A stretch of DNA of 40,886 nt from Blastocladiella britannica. Lineage: Eukaryota > Blastocladiomycota > Blastocladiomycetes > Blastocladiales > Blastocladiaceae. Positions 1 to 10,217 of the stretch are shown here, in pieces; the stretch's first letter is position 1; each line of letters starts with the position of its first letter. The DNA lies in contig MU624612.1 in NCBI GenBank assembly GCA_025349905.2, forward strand, positions 1-40,886, read 5' to 3'. The translations under genes and the position numbers were made by a program. The notes below the pieces were generated by a model, which saw only the letters and a program-made list of their open reading frames with translations, was not told the origin of the DNA and ran no database searches.

Positions 1-48
1 TTTTTGAAGTCAAAAGGGAAGAGGAGACGCGTCGAAGAGAACATGTAT

Positions 49-882
49 TCACAGCCCCGACAGGAAATCGGCCAGCGAGGGCGCCGACGCGCTGGACTGC
101 TCTTGGGTGCGCTGTTGCAGCGATAGGAGGCCTCGTAAGGTGCTCTTTTTCTTGTTGATGCTCTTGCGCGACAGGTCGGTGGTCGCCATCACTACTGCAG
201 CACCATTTGCCTTGTTATTGTTGTTGTTGCTGTTCTTAGGCTGGGCCTTGGAAGACAGAGAAGGCGGGACTTGCTGTTGTTGTTGTAGCTTCTTCGATGA
301 TGGTGGTTGTGCCTGACGAGGACGCATGCCCGCGCTGTCCATTCGGGCCCGCTTGGCATCAATTGGTGCCTTCGGTGACAGTGCTGCTTTGGGTACTACC
401 TTTTGAGGTGGTGGTGGTGGTGCAGCAACAGGCACGGTGGCGGGAGATGGTGCCAATGCGCGTAACCGGCGCTTGGCCTTGCGCACCACGCGTCCATGCG
501 TCGACAAAGGCGATGCCACGGCCGTCGCTTTGGCGGAGGTCGCTGTCGATGTTGAAGGAAACCGAGCCCGACACCGCGTACACCAAACCACGACGCGGTG
601 CAATCTCCGCTTCTTCTTCTTTCGGTGTGGTAATGGGACCAGACGCGCGGCGGTGGTCAGGCCAGGAAGGATCAGCACGCCGCACCGCACGCACACTTGT
701 TTTGGAATCGGGTCAGCCAGGACCACTTTTGACGCGTCGGCGCGATCGACCAGGTGCGTCCCGAGCCACGCGGCAATGGGCGCCGATGTGGTCGAGTACA
801 GCTGCACCGCGTTGTGCAAGAACGAAAGGTGACGGAGCGCGTCCTCGGGCGACTCCTCGGACTGGACGGCAGTTGTGCTCAT
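49..882 (-). CDS. RNase P/MRP zinc-binding subunit (Rpr2/Snm1/Rpp21 family)
   Basis: Single-exon gene of 277 aa. The N-terminal third has the Rpr2/Rpp21/Snm1 pattern: an amphipathic helix (LHNAVQLYSTTSAPIAAWLG), then two CxxC knuckles, C64/C67 (CVRCG) and C101/C104 (WCTRCR), separated by a basic KKKKRR stretch. These four Cys should form the zinc ribbon. Family members bind the RNA of RNase P (tRNA 5' processing) or RNase MRP (rRNA processing) in the nucleus; which of the two applies cannot be told from sequence. The C-terminal 170 residues are basic, low complexity, with Pro, Gln and Asn runs, longer than in yeast or human members. I chose the ATG at 882 over an in-frame ATG at 918 because 918 lies only 4 bp past the stop of the upstream SF3A1 gene. 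Confidence 0.72.
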   Translation of the reverse strand: MSTTAVQSEESPEDALRHLSFLHNAVQLYSTTSAPIAAWLGTHLVDRADASKVVLADPIPKQVCVRCGVLILPGLTTAARLVPLPHRKKKKRRLHRVVVWCTRCRARFPSTSTATSAKATAVASPLSTHGRVVRKAKRRLRALAPSPATVPVAAPPPPPQKVVPKAALSPKAPIDAKRARMDSAGMRPRQAQPPSSKKLQQQQQVPPSLSSKAQPKNSNNNNNKANGAAVVMATTDLSRKSINKKKSTLRGLLSLQQRTQEQSSASAPSLADFLSGL

Positions 883-922
883 GTTTTGCTTAAATACTTT
901 CAAAGAGGATGGCCTCATTCAT

Positions 923-3078
923 TCATTCGGCCTCCTCCTCTGCTGCCTTCTCTGCGGCGGTATCACCCACCCGCGCACGCTTGGCCGGTACCTGTGCATC
1001 ACCGCCGTCACTGGGCCGCGGATGCGTGGGCTTGCTCCCACCACGAGGCGGACGCGGCGGCGGCGGTGGTGGGGCACGACCCCGCATGGCCGCCGACAAC
1101 GGTGGAGGCATGCGCACGCCGCCCCCCTGAGGAGCGCTTCCCGGCAGCCCAATGAAATCCCCAGAAGACGACGATGAGGACATGGTTGGTGGCGCCGGTG
1201 CCGGTTGCAGCGACAGGGCCATGGACGCCGGGTACATCGGGAACATTTCGCCCTGGCCGTGCATTTCCACCAGCCCCTTGGCGCGGTGAATGGCCGCGAT
1301 CTGCTCGTCGAGGGGCACAATCTCTTTTGCCTTCATGGTCGCATTGGCAATGGACCCGGTATGTCCGTCCCAAATAACCTTGGCCGACGCCTGCTTGGCG
1401 GCGCGCGCGCGTTCCTCGTCCAACTTGCGCTGCAAGTCGATCTCGTCGCCGCCGAACAAGTCCTTGCGGTACTCGGCCAGATGCTTGAGGGTCTTTTCGA
1501 CCTGGTCGCCCGACGCCAAGTTGGTCTCGCGGCGGGCGGCCGCCGCCGATTCGCGCTGCTCGCGCCATTTCGGGTCCAAAAGCTCGATCCGCATGTGCTC
1601 TTCCATCTGGGAGTCCGGAATCGCCAGCCCACAACGCTTGCAGATCGACGTCGACTCGGCCACCGTGGACTTGCGCGCGACCACGCTCGACTTGATTTTC
1701 ATAGGACCCACCACGGACGGCAGTACCGAGGTGGATTTGGGCGCGGCGGGACGCGCGGGAGCTTCTGCTGCGGGTGCTTCGTCCACGTCCATGTCCTGAT
1801 CCGAGTCGTCCATGTCCATCTCCTGGTCGTCCGAGTCGTTGTTGTTGTCCTTTCACATGTTTTGTTGCAGCATGAGTTGGATGGTTCAGTTCATAAAAGA
1901 GAGAGGTAACGTACCGAGACCGTCTGTGCAGGAACGACAGCAGCGGGTGCAGCGTTGGAAGCAAGTGAGGTCCCATTCATACCAAACGGCGAAGCCGAAA
2001 CAGGAGCAGCAGCACTTGTGACGGTGGAAGAAGGAGCAACCCCGGACGACAACCCAATCCGCCGCCGCTTCTCCAACACCACCTCGTGGTCGAGCGCCAG
2101 CACCGTCGTGGGTTCCGGCAACGGCTCCTGCTCGTCGTACTCGGTGAAATCGATCGCCTGCACCACCGCGAAATCGACCCAGTCAATCGACGCGTGTGCG
2201 ATGCGCTCGCGCTCCTGCTCGTCGTGGTTCTTTTTACGCTGCTTGGCCTCCCACTGCGCGTACTTGGCGCGCTGCTGAGCACGCGCCACCACTGCCGCCG
2301 GGTTACCGTCACGTAGCGCCGTCAGCGATTGCAAGAGGGAGGGTGCTGCGAGCAGGATCGTCGTGTACTGGTCCACGAGGGCCGTGAAGACCGGGAACAA
2401 AGGGTGCGAGGGGAGCATGAAGTCGAACTGCGGGTTGCGGGCCTCGCGCTGCTGCAGCTGGTGTAAGAACGGGCGGCCGTTGCGCGCGACGTACTGGGCC
2501 GTGAGCTTGACGACGTCTCTGTTGATATTATTGTCAGTATACTGCATACCTCGTGTCTTTGATATAAAGACGAGAACATACAGGTCCTGGGCATGCATCG
2601 GCGGCAGATCCAGCATAAATTTAAACCCAGCCGGCACGGGCGGCCGCTCGTTCATCTTGCGCCGTGCCTCTTCGGCCATCCGTCGCGCCTCGGCCTCCGC
2701 AACCGCCGCCGCCTCGTCCGCGGCAGCCGTAGCAGCACTCGTCCCCGTACCCAATACGGCAAACCCAAGCCGGAACTTTTCCAGCGCCCACTGGTAGTAC
2801 GGGTGGTACGGGTCAGCGACGGTTAAGAAAAAGAACCGCGGGTTGTGCGCCTCCTTGTCGCGGATCTTGCCCTCGAACTGCACGCCGTTCTTGGACACAA
2901 AGTGCGCCGTCTTTTCCACGATGGTGCGGATGTCGGGTGGGGGCATGATCACCGACGAGGGTACGGGCAGCTCGGAGAGCGGTTTGGGCTCGAGCATGGT
3001 GTCGTCGAGGCTGTCGCCGCCATTCTCACGGCTATGGTGGTTGTGTGGGGTCGGGGTCGGGTCCATATTGCCGTGCAT
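923..3078 (-). CDS. SF3A1: Splicing factor 3A subunit 1 (SF3A1/Prp21)
   Basis: Three exons: 3078-2582, 2518-1915, 1849-923; 675 aa. SF3A1 belongs to the U2 snRNP SF3a complex needed for prespliceosome formation. Two SURP modules are clear: the first around IVEKTAHFVSKNGVQFEGKI, the second starting at DLDVVKLTAQYVARNGRPFL, whose first residues are restored only when intron 2519-2581 is removed. That intron is 63 bp and stop-free, so it hides in a longer reading frame. The third exon keeps the conserved segment KVIWDGHTGS and a Pro-rich stretch. The protein ends in an Ala/Glu tail without the C-terminal ubiquitin-like domain of animal and plant SF3A1, as in yeast Prp21. The start is the ATG at 3078; the upstream in-frame codon at 3102 is TTG. 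The neighbouring gene on the same strand stops at 3112. Confidence 0.92.
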
Positions 3079-3111
3079 TTTAATGTTAAACGAAATTGGC
3101 AAAGAGAAAAA

Positions 3112-5004
3112 CTACCCAAAGACATCCCACGACGATTGCTGCTTGATCCGGCCCTCCATGACCTTCCGGATCAGCTCCCTTTGCGCCCACCCGCGCCGCT
3201 CTGCTACACTCCACACGTACTTGAGCCGAGCGACCTGGTTGGTCGGCGCCATTCCCTTACCCAGAACCGCCCCTTCGCCCATATCACTCGCCGGATGCAC
3301 CTCGCACCGCTGGACCCAAAACCAAAACATGTCCAGGTCCGGCGCCACCAGCGTCAGTCGCAGCTTGTCGACAATGCCGAGCACGAGAGCCCCGCAGCCG
3401 AGCAACCACGCCAACACTTCTGCAGCGCCTTTCCGTGTCAGCAACTCGGCCAGTTCGTATGGGAACCAGTGTCTGACACTCGTAACCTGGACCCGGAGCC
3501 ACCACTCTACCACCGGTAAATAGCCGCACCGAATGATCTGTCGCCGGTGCGCCGGGCGCAGGGACCACGAGTAACTTGGGTCGAGTGCCAGCAGCTGCGC
3601 TTGGTACCACTCGCACACGGCCACGTGTCCGTTCCGGGATGCGGCCATGACGGCGGGTCGCGCCGAGCGCGTTAACACCGTGTCTGTGAACCGCCGGTGC
3701 TGCAGGGGACGGTCTCGGAACCACTGCAGCACTGCTACGTGTCCGAGCCTGGCGGCCGACACTACCACCGAGCGCATGTCGTGCTCGACCGACTGCAGGC
3801 CGTGGGCCCACGCCCAGTCCAGAACATCGGTACTTCCCGTTAGAGCCAGCGGCGACAAGTACGGCCGATTCCACGACACGTACCGCTCTACGCACTGGGC
3901 GTGCCACCACTCGAGCACTGGGAGGTCTGCGGTCGCGGCCCAATCGGCACCAAACCATTGGGGCTTCAGTGGGAACACGATGCCGGTGGAAACGGGTCGG
4001 TTCGTGCGGGTGTACTTGGATTTGCCAGAGAGGTGCACGTTGCCGTCGGCGCGTGCGAGCCACCACTCGAGGCAAGAAATTTGGTTGTTGCGTGAAGCAG
4101 CTGCAAGGATTTTACGTTGGCCGAGCAATGTGAAATTGAACAGATTTGGGTGGACCTGGTGCTTAGCGTACCACCAGTCAAGCACTTTTAAGTCGTTGCG
4201 AGCCGAAGCATCGACCAGTACCGCCTGATCCTTGTTTTCTAGTGTTGCCATTGCAGCGGCATGGTGGTCCCAGATCCAGTCAAGCATGGTGACGTGCCCC
4301 TTGGCCGAGGCGAGCACTGCCGCACAAAACCAGTGGTGGGCAGTGAACGGGACATTATACACGTTTTCCTGTTGCCCCTGGATCCTGCTCGCGAGCCAGA
4401 CCATGGCGTCCACGTTTCCCGACTCGGCAGCGTCGAGCAGGACTGCCAGATCGATGCGCGGAAACGACAGAGACAACGGGTCAGTGTGCGCGGTCCTTTC
4501 GATCCACTGTAACGTGGCCAAGTCACCACTTGCAGCCGTTATCAGTCGCAACAGTGCCCGCTGGCACCGTGACGAGTCGCGCGGGACCATGCGCGGCCAC
4601 CACCATTCCAAGAATAAGACCCGACCATTTCGCGCGGCCAGTACGCAATGATCTTCCCCAAAAGCGGCAAAGACTAAGTCCGGCTGAACGACAGGGAACT
4701 CGGCCCGGAACCATTCAACTAGCTGGACATCGCCGGCGGCAGAGGCATCAAGTAAAATGGCGTGGGCGTCGAATTCCACTGCGATTGGGTGCATGCGTCG
4801 CAATATGTCGCGGTGGCCGTGGGCGGCAAGGTGACGTGGTGACAGTTGGGTGCCTGTCCACTTGGCGAATAGGGCTGGCAGTGGGTCGTAGATGGGCGAG
4901 TAGCAGGCGTAAGGCAGCACCGCAGCGCATGCAAGCGCATTACCGAGTGACGGCGCTGTTAGCACTGCGTGGACCAGGACCAGGCTCGTTGTGTCGTCGT
5001 TCAT
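3112..5004 (-). CDS. Trp-rich ankyrin-like repeat protein
   Basis: Intronless, 630 aa. The sequence is built of about 14 diverged units of roughly 33-45 residues, each with a core like VLEWWHAQ, VLDWWYAKH, CLEWWLARA, VLQWFRDRP or VCEWYQAQL, often preceded by Ala-Ala/Ser-x-x-Gly-(His/Asn/Asp) as in the turn of ankyrin repeats (for example AAESGNVDAMVWL and ASAKGHVTMLDWI). The family is best described as ankyrin-like with a Trp pair in the second helix. Similar large families are, to my knowledge, expanded in blastocladiomycete fungi; the molecular partner is unknown. Start chosen at the ATG at 5004; the open frame runs upstream to 5463 only as a shadow of the divergent stomatin gene. No signal peptide or membrane segment was seen in the chosen model. 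Confidence 0.75.
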   Translation of the reverse strand: MNDDTTSLVLVHAVLTAPSLGNALACAAVLPYACYSPIYDPLPALFAKWTGTQLSPRHLAAHGHRDILRRMHPIAVEFDAHAILLDASAAGDVQLVEWFRAEFPVVQPDLVFAAFGEDHCVLAARNGRVLFLEWWWPRMVPRDSSRCQRALLRLITAASGDLATLQWIERTAHTDPLSLSFPRIDLAVLLDAAESGNVDAMVWLASRIQGQQENVYNVPFTAHHWFCAAVLASAKGHVTMLDWIWDHHAAAMATLENKDQAVLVDASARNDLKVLDWWYAKHQVHPNLFNFTLLGQRKILAAASRNNQISCLEWWLARADGNVHLSGKSKYTRTNRPVSTGIVFPLKPQWFGADWAATADLPVLEWWHAQCVERYVSWNRPYLSPLALTGSTDVLDWAWAHGLQSVEHDMRSVVVSAARLGHVAVLQWFRDRPLQHRRFTDTVLTRSARPAVMAASRNGHVAVCEWYQAQLLALDPSYSWSLRPAHRRQIIRCGYLPVVEWWLRVQVTSVRHWFPYELAELLTRKGAAEVLAWLLGCGALVLGIVDKLRLTLVAPDLDMFWFWVQRCEVHPASDMGEGAVLGKGMAPTNQVARLKYVWSVAERRGWAQRELIRKVMEGRIKQQSSWDVFG

Positions 5005-5106
5005 TCTAATTTCTTTCGAATCCCACTTGCAAGAGGATCCGAATCCTCCTCTTTTGAGTGCCTCTTTGACAGAGTAACTTAGATTTAAGAAAATAGAAAA
5101 TAAAAA
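5005..5106. promoter_or_regulatory. Divergent promoter region, ankyrin-like gene / stomatin
   Basis: 102 bp separate the two divergent start codons. It contains an inverted repeat with 6-bp arms GAGGAT/ATCCTC at 5033-5048 (4-bp spacer) and an A-rich leader before the stomatin ATG. No recognisable TATA box. The regulatory role is inferred from position only. Confidence 0.45.
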
Positions 5107-6330
5107 ATGTCCGCCTACCCAAACGTCGCCGACCAGCACCAGCAGCAGCAGCACCAGGATCACCACGTGGCAGCAGCGGCAGTGCCGGCGGATCCGCACC
5201 ACGGCTCTCCCCCCTCGCCCACGGGCAACATGTCGAGCATGCCCAAACGCCAGCCCAAATTCTACAACGAGATTTCGGTGGCCACCGCAGATCACGGGAT
5301 TTACGAGGGCATGATGACGTTGCTGGGCGACTGCGTTGGGTTTTTCGGATCGATCCCGGGCCTGTGCTGTTTCTCTAACCCGTACCGAGTCGTGGATCAG
5401 TCCACGGTCGGGATCATTTCCCGGTTCGGAAAGGCCATGCGGATGGTGGATCCGGGGTTGCACCGAATCAATGTTGTCACGGACACGATCCAGTCTGGTA
5501 TGTACTTTATTAAGGTTTTATTTTTTTCATTTCGCTCATTTCATAAAATATATTATAGTGGATATCAAGATGCAAGTGGTCCCGATCCCGCCGCAGCAAG
5601 TCATGACCCGTGACAGTACGAATATCATTGTCGAGTCGGTTCTCTACTACCGGATCGTGGATCCGTATGTGGTAAGTTATCCTTTTTTTCTATCTTGTGG
5701 GGTGAGAACTCAAGGTTGATCCTTCGAAATAGGCAACTTTCTTGGTCTCGGACGTACAGTCGGCGCTGGTGGAGCGGACGCAGACGACCCTGCGCACTAT
5801 TATTGGCGGTAAGACCCTGCAGGAGTGTATTGAGCTTCGCGGTACTTTATCATCTTTTCATTTCTGTCAAGCTCTGAATCTAACAACCTGTTTTTTTCAC
5901 AAATAGAAACGATCGGAAACGAAATTGAGGCCATTATTGCCGAGCCCGCTCGCTCATGGGGCCTTGAGATGCAGGTACACTCGACTGGATCATGACTTGA
6001 TGTAAACAACTCACGCACAAACAATTTCAACAGGACATTCTCATCAAGGACCTGAAGCTCGCACAAGAGCTGCTGGAATCCCTGTCAGCGGCCGCCAAGC
6101 AGCGTCGGTACGGCGAGGCCAAGGTCATTGCGGCCGAGGCAGAGGTACAGGCCGCGCAGCTGATGCGCAAGGCGTCGGACGTGCTCAACACGTCGGGCGC
6201 GATCCAGATCCGGTTCATGGAAACCGTGAAAGCCATGGCCCAGCACTCGACCAACAAGGTCATGTATATCCCCCTCGGGAACGACTACGCGTCGGCGGCC
6301 ATGAAGGATGTCCGGCTTGTGACCAAGTAA
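5107..6330 (+). CDS. Stomatin-family SPFH membrane scaffold protein
   Basis: Five exons: 5107-5497, 5559-5671, 5733-5841, 5907-5974, 6034-6330; 325 aa, frame intact across four introns of 59-65 bp. Residues 1-50 are a Gln/His/Ala-rich tail. A short hydrophobic segment around residues 68-90 (GMMTLLGDCVGFFGSIPGLC) is the expected membrane hairpin. The SPFH domain follows (about 92-260) with typical stomatin strings such as VGIISRFGKAMRMVDPGLHR, ERTQTTLRTIIGGKTLQE and LAQELLESLSAAAKQRRYGE. Stomatins oligomerise on membranes and organise lipid microdomains and channels; in fungi they localise to the plasma membrane or mitochondria, and which applies here is not visible. Convergent with the aminopeptidase gene 80 bp downstream. 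Confidence 0.93.
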
Positions 6331-6410
6331 ACTAACAGTGTTGGTTGAGAGAGATATACCAAGTATCCCTACCTCCTCAGGTTTTTTGCTTTTTTACAAA
6401 TAGATTTTGT

Positions 6411-8288
6411 TTATTTCCATAGATGCTCAATGTCTTCAATGGTCTTTGGCGCCGACGACGTGAGCACCTCGCGACCCGTCGCCGAGATGGCAACATCGTC
6501 CTCGATCCGAATGCCAATGTTATGGTACTTGGCCGGCCAGCGCGAGTTGGGAGGAACGTAGACTCCGGGTTCTGTACATTACATTGCTAAGAATTGGGAA
6601 ACGAAGGGATATTGGACTAAAGGTACCAATGGTAATAACGTTGCCCGGTTGCAAGTTCTGGGCGCGGGACACGGACGGGGTGTCGTGCACGTCCAAGCCG
6701 AGGTAATGCCCGACGTGGTGAAAGTATAGATCGCGGGACACGTTCTATACACCAGTGCATGAGCATTAAAAAAAAACATCAAAAGAAAAGGAGCCTACCG
6801 CTTCAGTCGCATTGAATCCTAGTTTGTTGAGCTCGCAGGTCATGAGCGAAATGGATCGGCGGTGAATCTCGTCCAGCGACACGGCGGTCGAGGAAATGGC
6901 AATGCACTCTTCCTGCACCGCCAGCACCGCCGCGTACAGCTCGCGCTGGGCAGGCGAGAACTTGCCGCGGACGGGGAATGTCCGCGAAATGTCACTCGCA
7001 TAGCCGCCAAATTGCTGCAACATTGAGGAGTCAGATTCCAGGTCAATCGCGAAAACAAATGTACATACCCCACCTGCGTCAACAAGCACCATATCCTGTT
7101 CGCCCATCACCATATCGTTATTGACGTAATGCAGCACGCACGCGTTCCGCCCGCCAGCGACGACGGGGACGTACGCCGATCCCTTCGATCCGCGCGACTT
7201 GAACTCGTACTCGAGCCTTGCTGCCAGCGCGTGCTCGGTATCGAATGGACGGCCCATGACCGCCGCAAATGACTCGCCCGAGATACGGCCGGCCCGGCGC
7301 ATCACACCCAGTTCGGCGGGGGACTTGATTGCGCGCATCGCCTGAATCAGTGGGGACAGCGATCGCGTCGAGGGGGTTCCTGGAGGACTCAGCGTCGATC
7401 GCAGCCACGACGCGGACGCCGACAACGTGCGTGCGGCTGGGCCCGCGGCGCGTGGCGGTGGAGGCGGAGGGGTGGCCAGGGTCGGAGCGTGGTGCACGGG
7501 GTGCATTTGGCTGTTCGTTTTTCCCTCAAATTAAATTTACGCGTAACGACAAGGGCAAAAACAAAACATACCTGGACATCAGCTGGTGCGGTGGATCGAG
7601 GTACAGAGACCCGCGGCGAGCGGCCACGTCGGCGCACAGCTGCCGGTAAAAGTCCTGGAAGGTGGTGTTGGGGAACGCGTGGTCGGCGCCAAAGACCGAT
7701 TTGGCGGAGTCGAGGCCGGTCGCGGGCCCTGACCATCGCACCTCGTGCTGCGACCGGTTCTCGACAAACAACGAGAACCGGTAGCCGTTCTTGAGGGACG
7801 TGTCGCGCTCTAATTCCATACTTTTATAAGGTTTTTTTTTGCTGGCTGACGAAAAGAACAGGACAACGGTACCAAGTACGGCAATCGAGTCAGGCTCGTC
7901 CAGGCCCGTCAGGTAATAGAAATCGGTCGACTGCTGAAAGGCATTAAAGATCTTTTGGGTGGCAAAGGTGGTCGGGTGGCCAACGACGATCGCTGCTGAT
8001 CCATTGGGCAGCTGCTCGGCCAAGTGGTCTGTTCATAGTTGACGCGTTATAATGCGATACTTTGACCATTCCATTATGCTTGATGTGGTGAATACCTCGG
8101 CGCAGAGCGTACTCGGCCGCAGTGATGCCCGGCGTCAGTTCGGCCTGCGACCGGAAAATGTGCGGGTGCGAGTGCGGCAGGGGCTGCGTGACGCGGTCGG
8201 TGGTCGAGTAGGCGCATGCCTTTCCAATAATATTGCTCAGGCCATTGCCTGCGCGGCCGCGTGCCTGTTGCCAGAGCCGGGGAAGCAT
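6411..8288 (-). CDS. ICP55: Mitochondrial Xaa-Pro aminopeptidase (ICP55/XPNPEP3 type)
   Basis: Seven exons: 8288-8096, 8028-7873, 7809-7572, 7510-7069, 7014-6799, 6744-6627, 6571-6411; 507 aa, close to the usual size of human XPNPEP3. M24B metallopeptidase that trims N-terminal residues; yeast Icp55 removes one residue from imported mitochondrial proteins after presequence cleavage. The N-terminus ([18 protein letters not shown]) looks like a mitochondrial presequence, followed by the AMP_N domain ([25 protein letters not shown]). All five metal ligands are present: D340, D351 (in [10 protein letters not shown]), H428 ([13 protein letters not shown]), E455 (IEPGVY) and E478 (GIRIEDD). The introns at 7015-7068 and 7810-7872 are multiples of three without stops. 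The start lies 101 bp from the divergent UVSSA-like gene. Confidence 0.95.
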
Positions 8289-8389
8289 TCTTTGTAAATT
8301 TTGGTTTGTTTTCGTTGGAAAAGGGAGCCCATCGTTCCCCCTTCGACGCGTACTTTCTGCAAAAAGCGAATTCTTGTACTGTGCAATAT
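8289..8389. promoter_or_regulatory. Divergent promoter region, ICP55 / UVSSA-like
   Basis: 101 bp between two divergent ATGs (8288 minus, 8390 plus), so both promoters must lie here or overlap the neighbouring coding sequence. No motif I can name with confidence. Confidence 0.45.
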
Positions 8390-9961
8390 ATGAGCCATCA
8401 AGGACGAGGAGGACGAGGAGGAGGAGCAAGAAGTGGTGGAAGCGATAGTGGAGGGATCCCGATCCCGTCAGCGGCAGCAATGGCCTCGGCCGCTCGTCGC
8501 CGTCGCGCTCGCGGAGGGACCGCAGCCACGCCGATTGTAGCCCACGCCGACACAGACCCAGCTATTCGCTCACGCGGTACCACTCGCAGGAAAGGAAATG
8601 ACGAAAGCGCGCCGCCGCCCGTCATTCCTGTCGCCCGAGCCGCCCGTCGATTGATCGAATCGAAGGCCCTCACGTTTGCGGCCCTCCCCGCCGACGAGCT
8701 CGCGGTCCGTTCGACGTACCCTTGTGCTTGACAAAAACATTTATTTTTTTTTGTACGAAAGTAGGCCCTCAAGGGCTGCGTGCGGTACTCGGACGCAGAC
8801 TTGGCGACCGCGATCGACGCGCTCTTGGCAGCCCTGCGCCGCGGCACATCGTCGCACCCGCGGCTAACCGCGCTCCTGGTCCTCGACTACCTGTTCACGC
8901 GGTCCGCCGCCGCCCGAGCCCGCATCGTCCCGCACCTGCTCGCCATTGCCCACCACACGATCCTCCCGCCCGGCGCATCGGCAACCACGCTTGGTACTCG
9001 ACGCCTGGACGCCATGTTCCCTGGTCCCGTGGCCGTGGCCCACGAACTGCGCCGAACCGCCATGGACCGCGTGTACCGGTGGCACGTGCGGTTTTCCGAC
9101 GAGGATCCACGGATAGCTAGCGTCATTGAGAGACTGGTCAGTCCCGTGTGTGGGATCGACTTTGGGCCCGTGCGTGACGCGGTGGATGCTGAGCGGCAAG
9201 TCGGGGTGGATGCCGAGCGCGATCGGCGGGCGCGGCGCAATCGCGCACTGGTTCGGATGTCTGAAATGCTGCCGTCGGTGACAAGGCTGGTGGCAAGTAT
9301 GGACGCATTGCTGGGGATTGCTGCGCCGTCGGTCGACGAGCTCCTGGCCGAGTTTGCCGGCGGTAGCAACAGCTCTCCGCTGCTTCTTTCCCTTACCGGC
9401 GCAACAACATATAGTGCGACCGATCAGACTCAACAAAGGCATTCATTTGCTGCCCCATCCGTCTCGGCCCAAGCGGCATGGAACGCAGCCGCTCTGGGCC
9501 TTGGATCGCACACGGCAACGGTGGTGGTGAACCTGTCGCCGTCACATGTGGCTGCCGAGATCCCACCGGCAGTGCGCGCCGAACTCGACCGCGAGTACTT
9601 GTTGGCGGTCGCACAGTACCGGCCCGAGATGCGGTCGCTGCTGGCGGTCCTGGGTGAGTCGGCTTCTTCAGAAGGTGTGGTGGAAGGGGAAAAGGAGCAG
9701 CTGCTGCGGACATGGCTCGAGAAACTGGACGCGGTGATCGCGCGAGCCGAGCGCGCCGGGTGCTCTGTCGTTTCTGGTGTCCGCGAGGAGGCCGACTCGG
9801 ATCCGACTGAAAACGAGCAAGTGGCCGACGATTTTGGGGAAGTGGACGATGACTTTGAGGAAGTGGAGGATGAGGATAGCTTTGAGGAAACGGTGCTGGA
9901 CGACGAGGACAACAGCGCCGACCGACTCCTCGAGCTCGAGCTCTTTGGGCCGCCGGGGTGA
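8390..9961 (+). CDS. UVSSA: UVSSA-like transcription-coupled repair scaffold
   Basis: Two exons: 8390-8704 and 8765-9961; 503 aa. The donor is an unusual GTCCGT, forced by frame. After a basic, Gly/Arg-rich N-terminal tail (about 85 aa), residues 88-215 match the VHS/ENTH-like domain of UV-stimulated scaffold protein A: ALKGCVRYSDADLATAIDAL, then HPRLTALLVLDYLFTRSAAA and ELRRTAMDRVYRWHVRF. UVSSA joins CSA/CSB-stalled RNA polymerase II and brings in TFIIH. Near the C-terminus an acidic stretch carries two tandem candidate TFIIH p62-binding motifs, FGEV (462-465) and FEEV (469-472), like the single acidic F-x-x-V motif of human UVSSA. The protein stops shortly after, so the conserved C-terminal DUF2043 region of animal UVSSA is missing. 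Budding and fission yeast lack UVSSA as far as I know. A generic VHS protein is the main alternative. Confidence 0.78.
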
Positions 9962-10217
9962 AATGAAAGGTGTCCGCACATGGTTCTTGAATCGACCGCG
10001 GCAACTTCCCTTTCAATCGAGTGCATTCACTCCCGCCACACTCTAACAAACATCACGCTTTCATGCACGACACTGCAGCCCGCCGCCCCGCCCCCGATAG
10101 GAATAAAAACGGGCAAGAGAGTAGTCCCCCGTTGACGGCTCTCTTTTTTGACTTTTTTTTTTGTTTTTCTTTACTCCGAAGGCCCAAGCACAGACACCCA
10201 GTATAAAAGAAACCGAC

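Noticed and set aside
883..918. Start of the RNase P/MRP subunit at the ATG at 918
   Set aside because: It would leave almost no space after the SF3A1 stop at 923; the ATG at 882 has an A-rich leader. Not fully excluded.
10063..10206. Short plus-strand ORF with ATG at 10063 as a gene
   Set aside because: It runs into a poly-T derived Phe stretch, has no recognisable features and no clear donor site to join the orphan gene.
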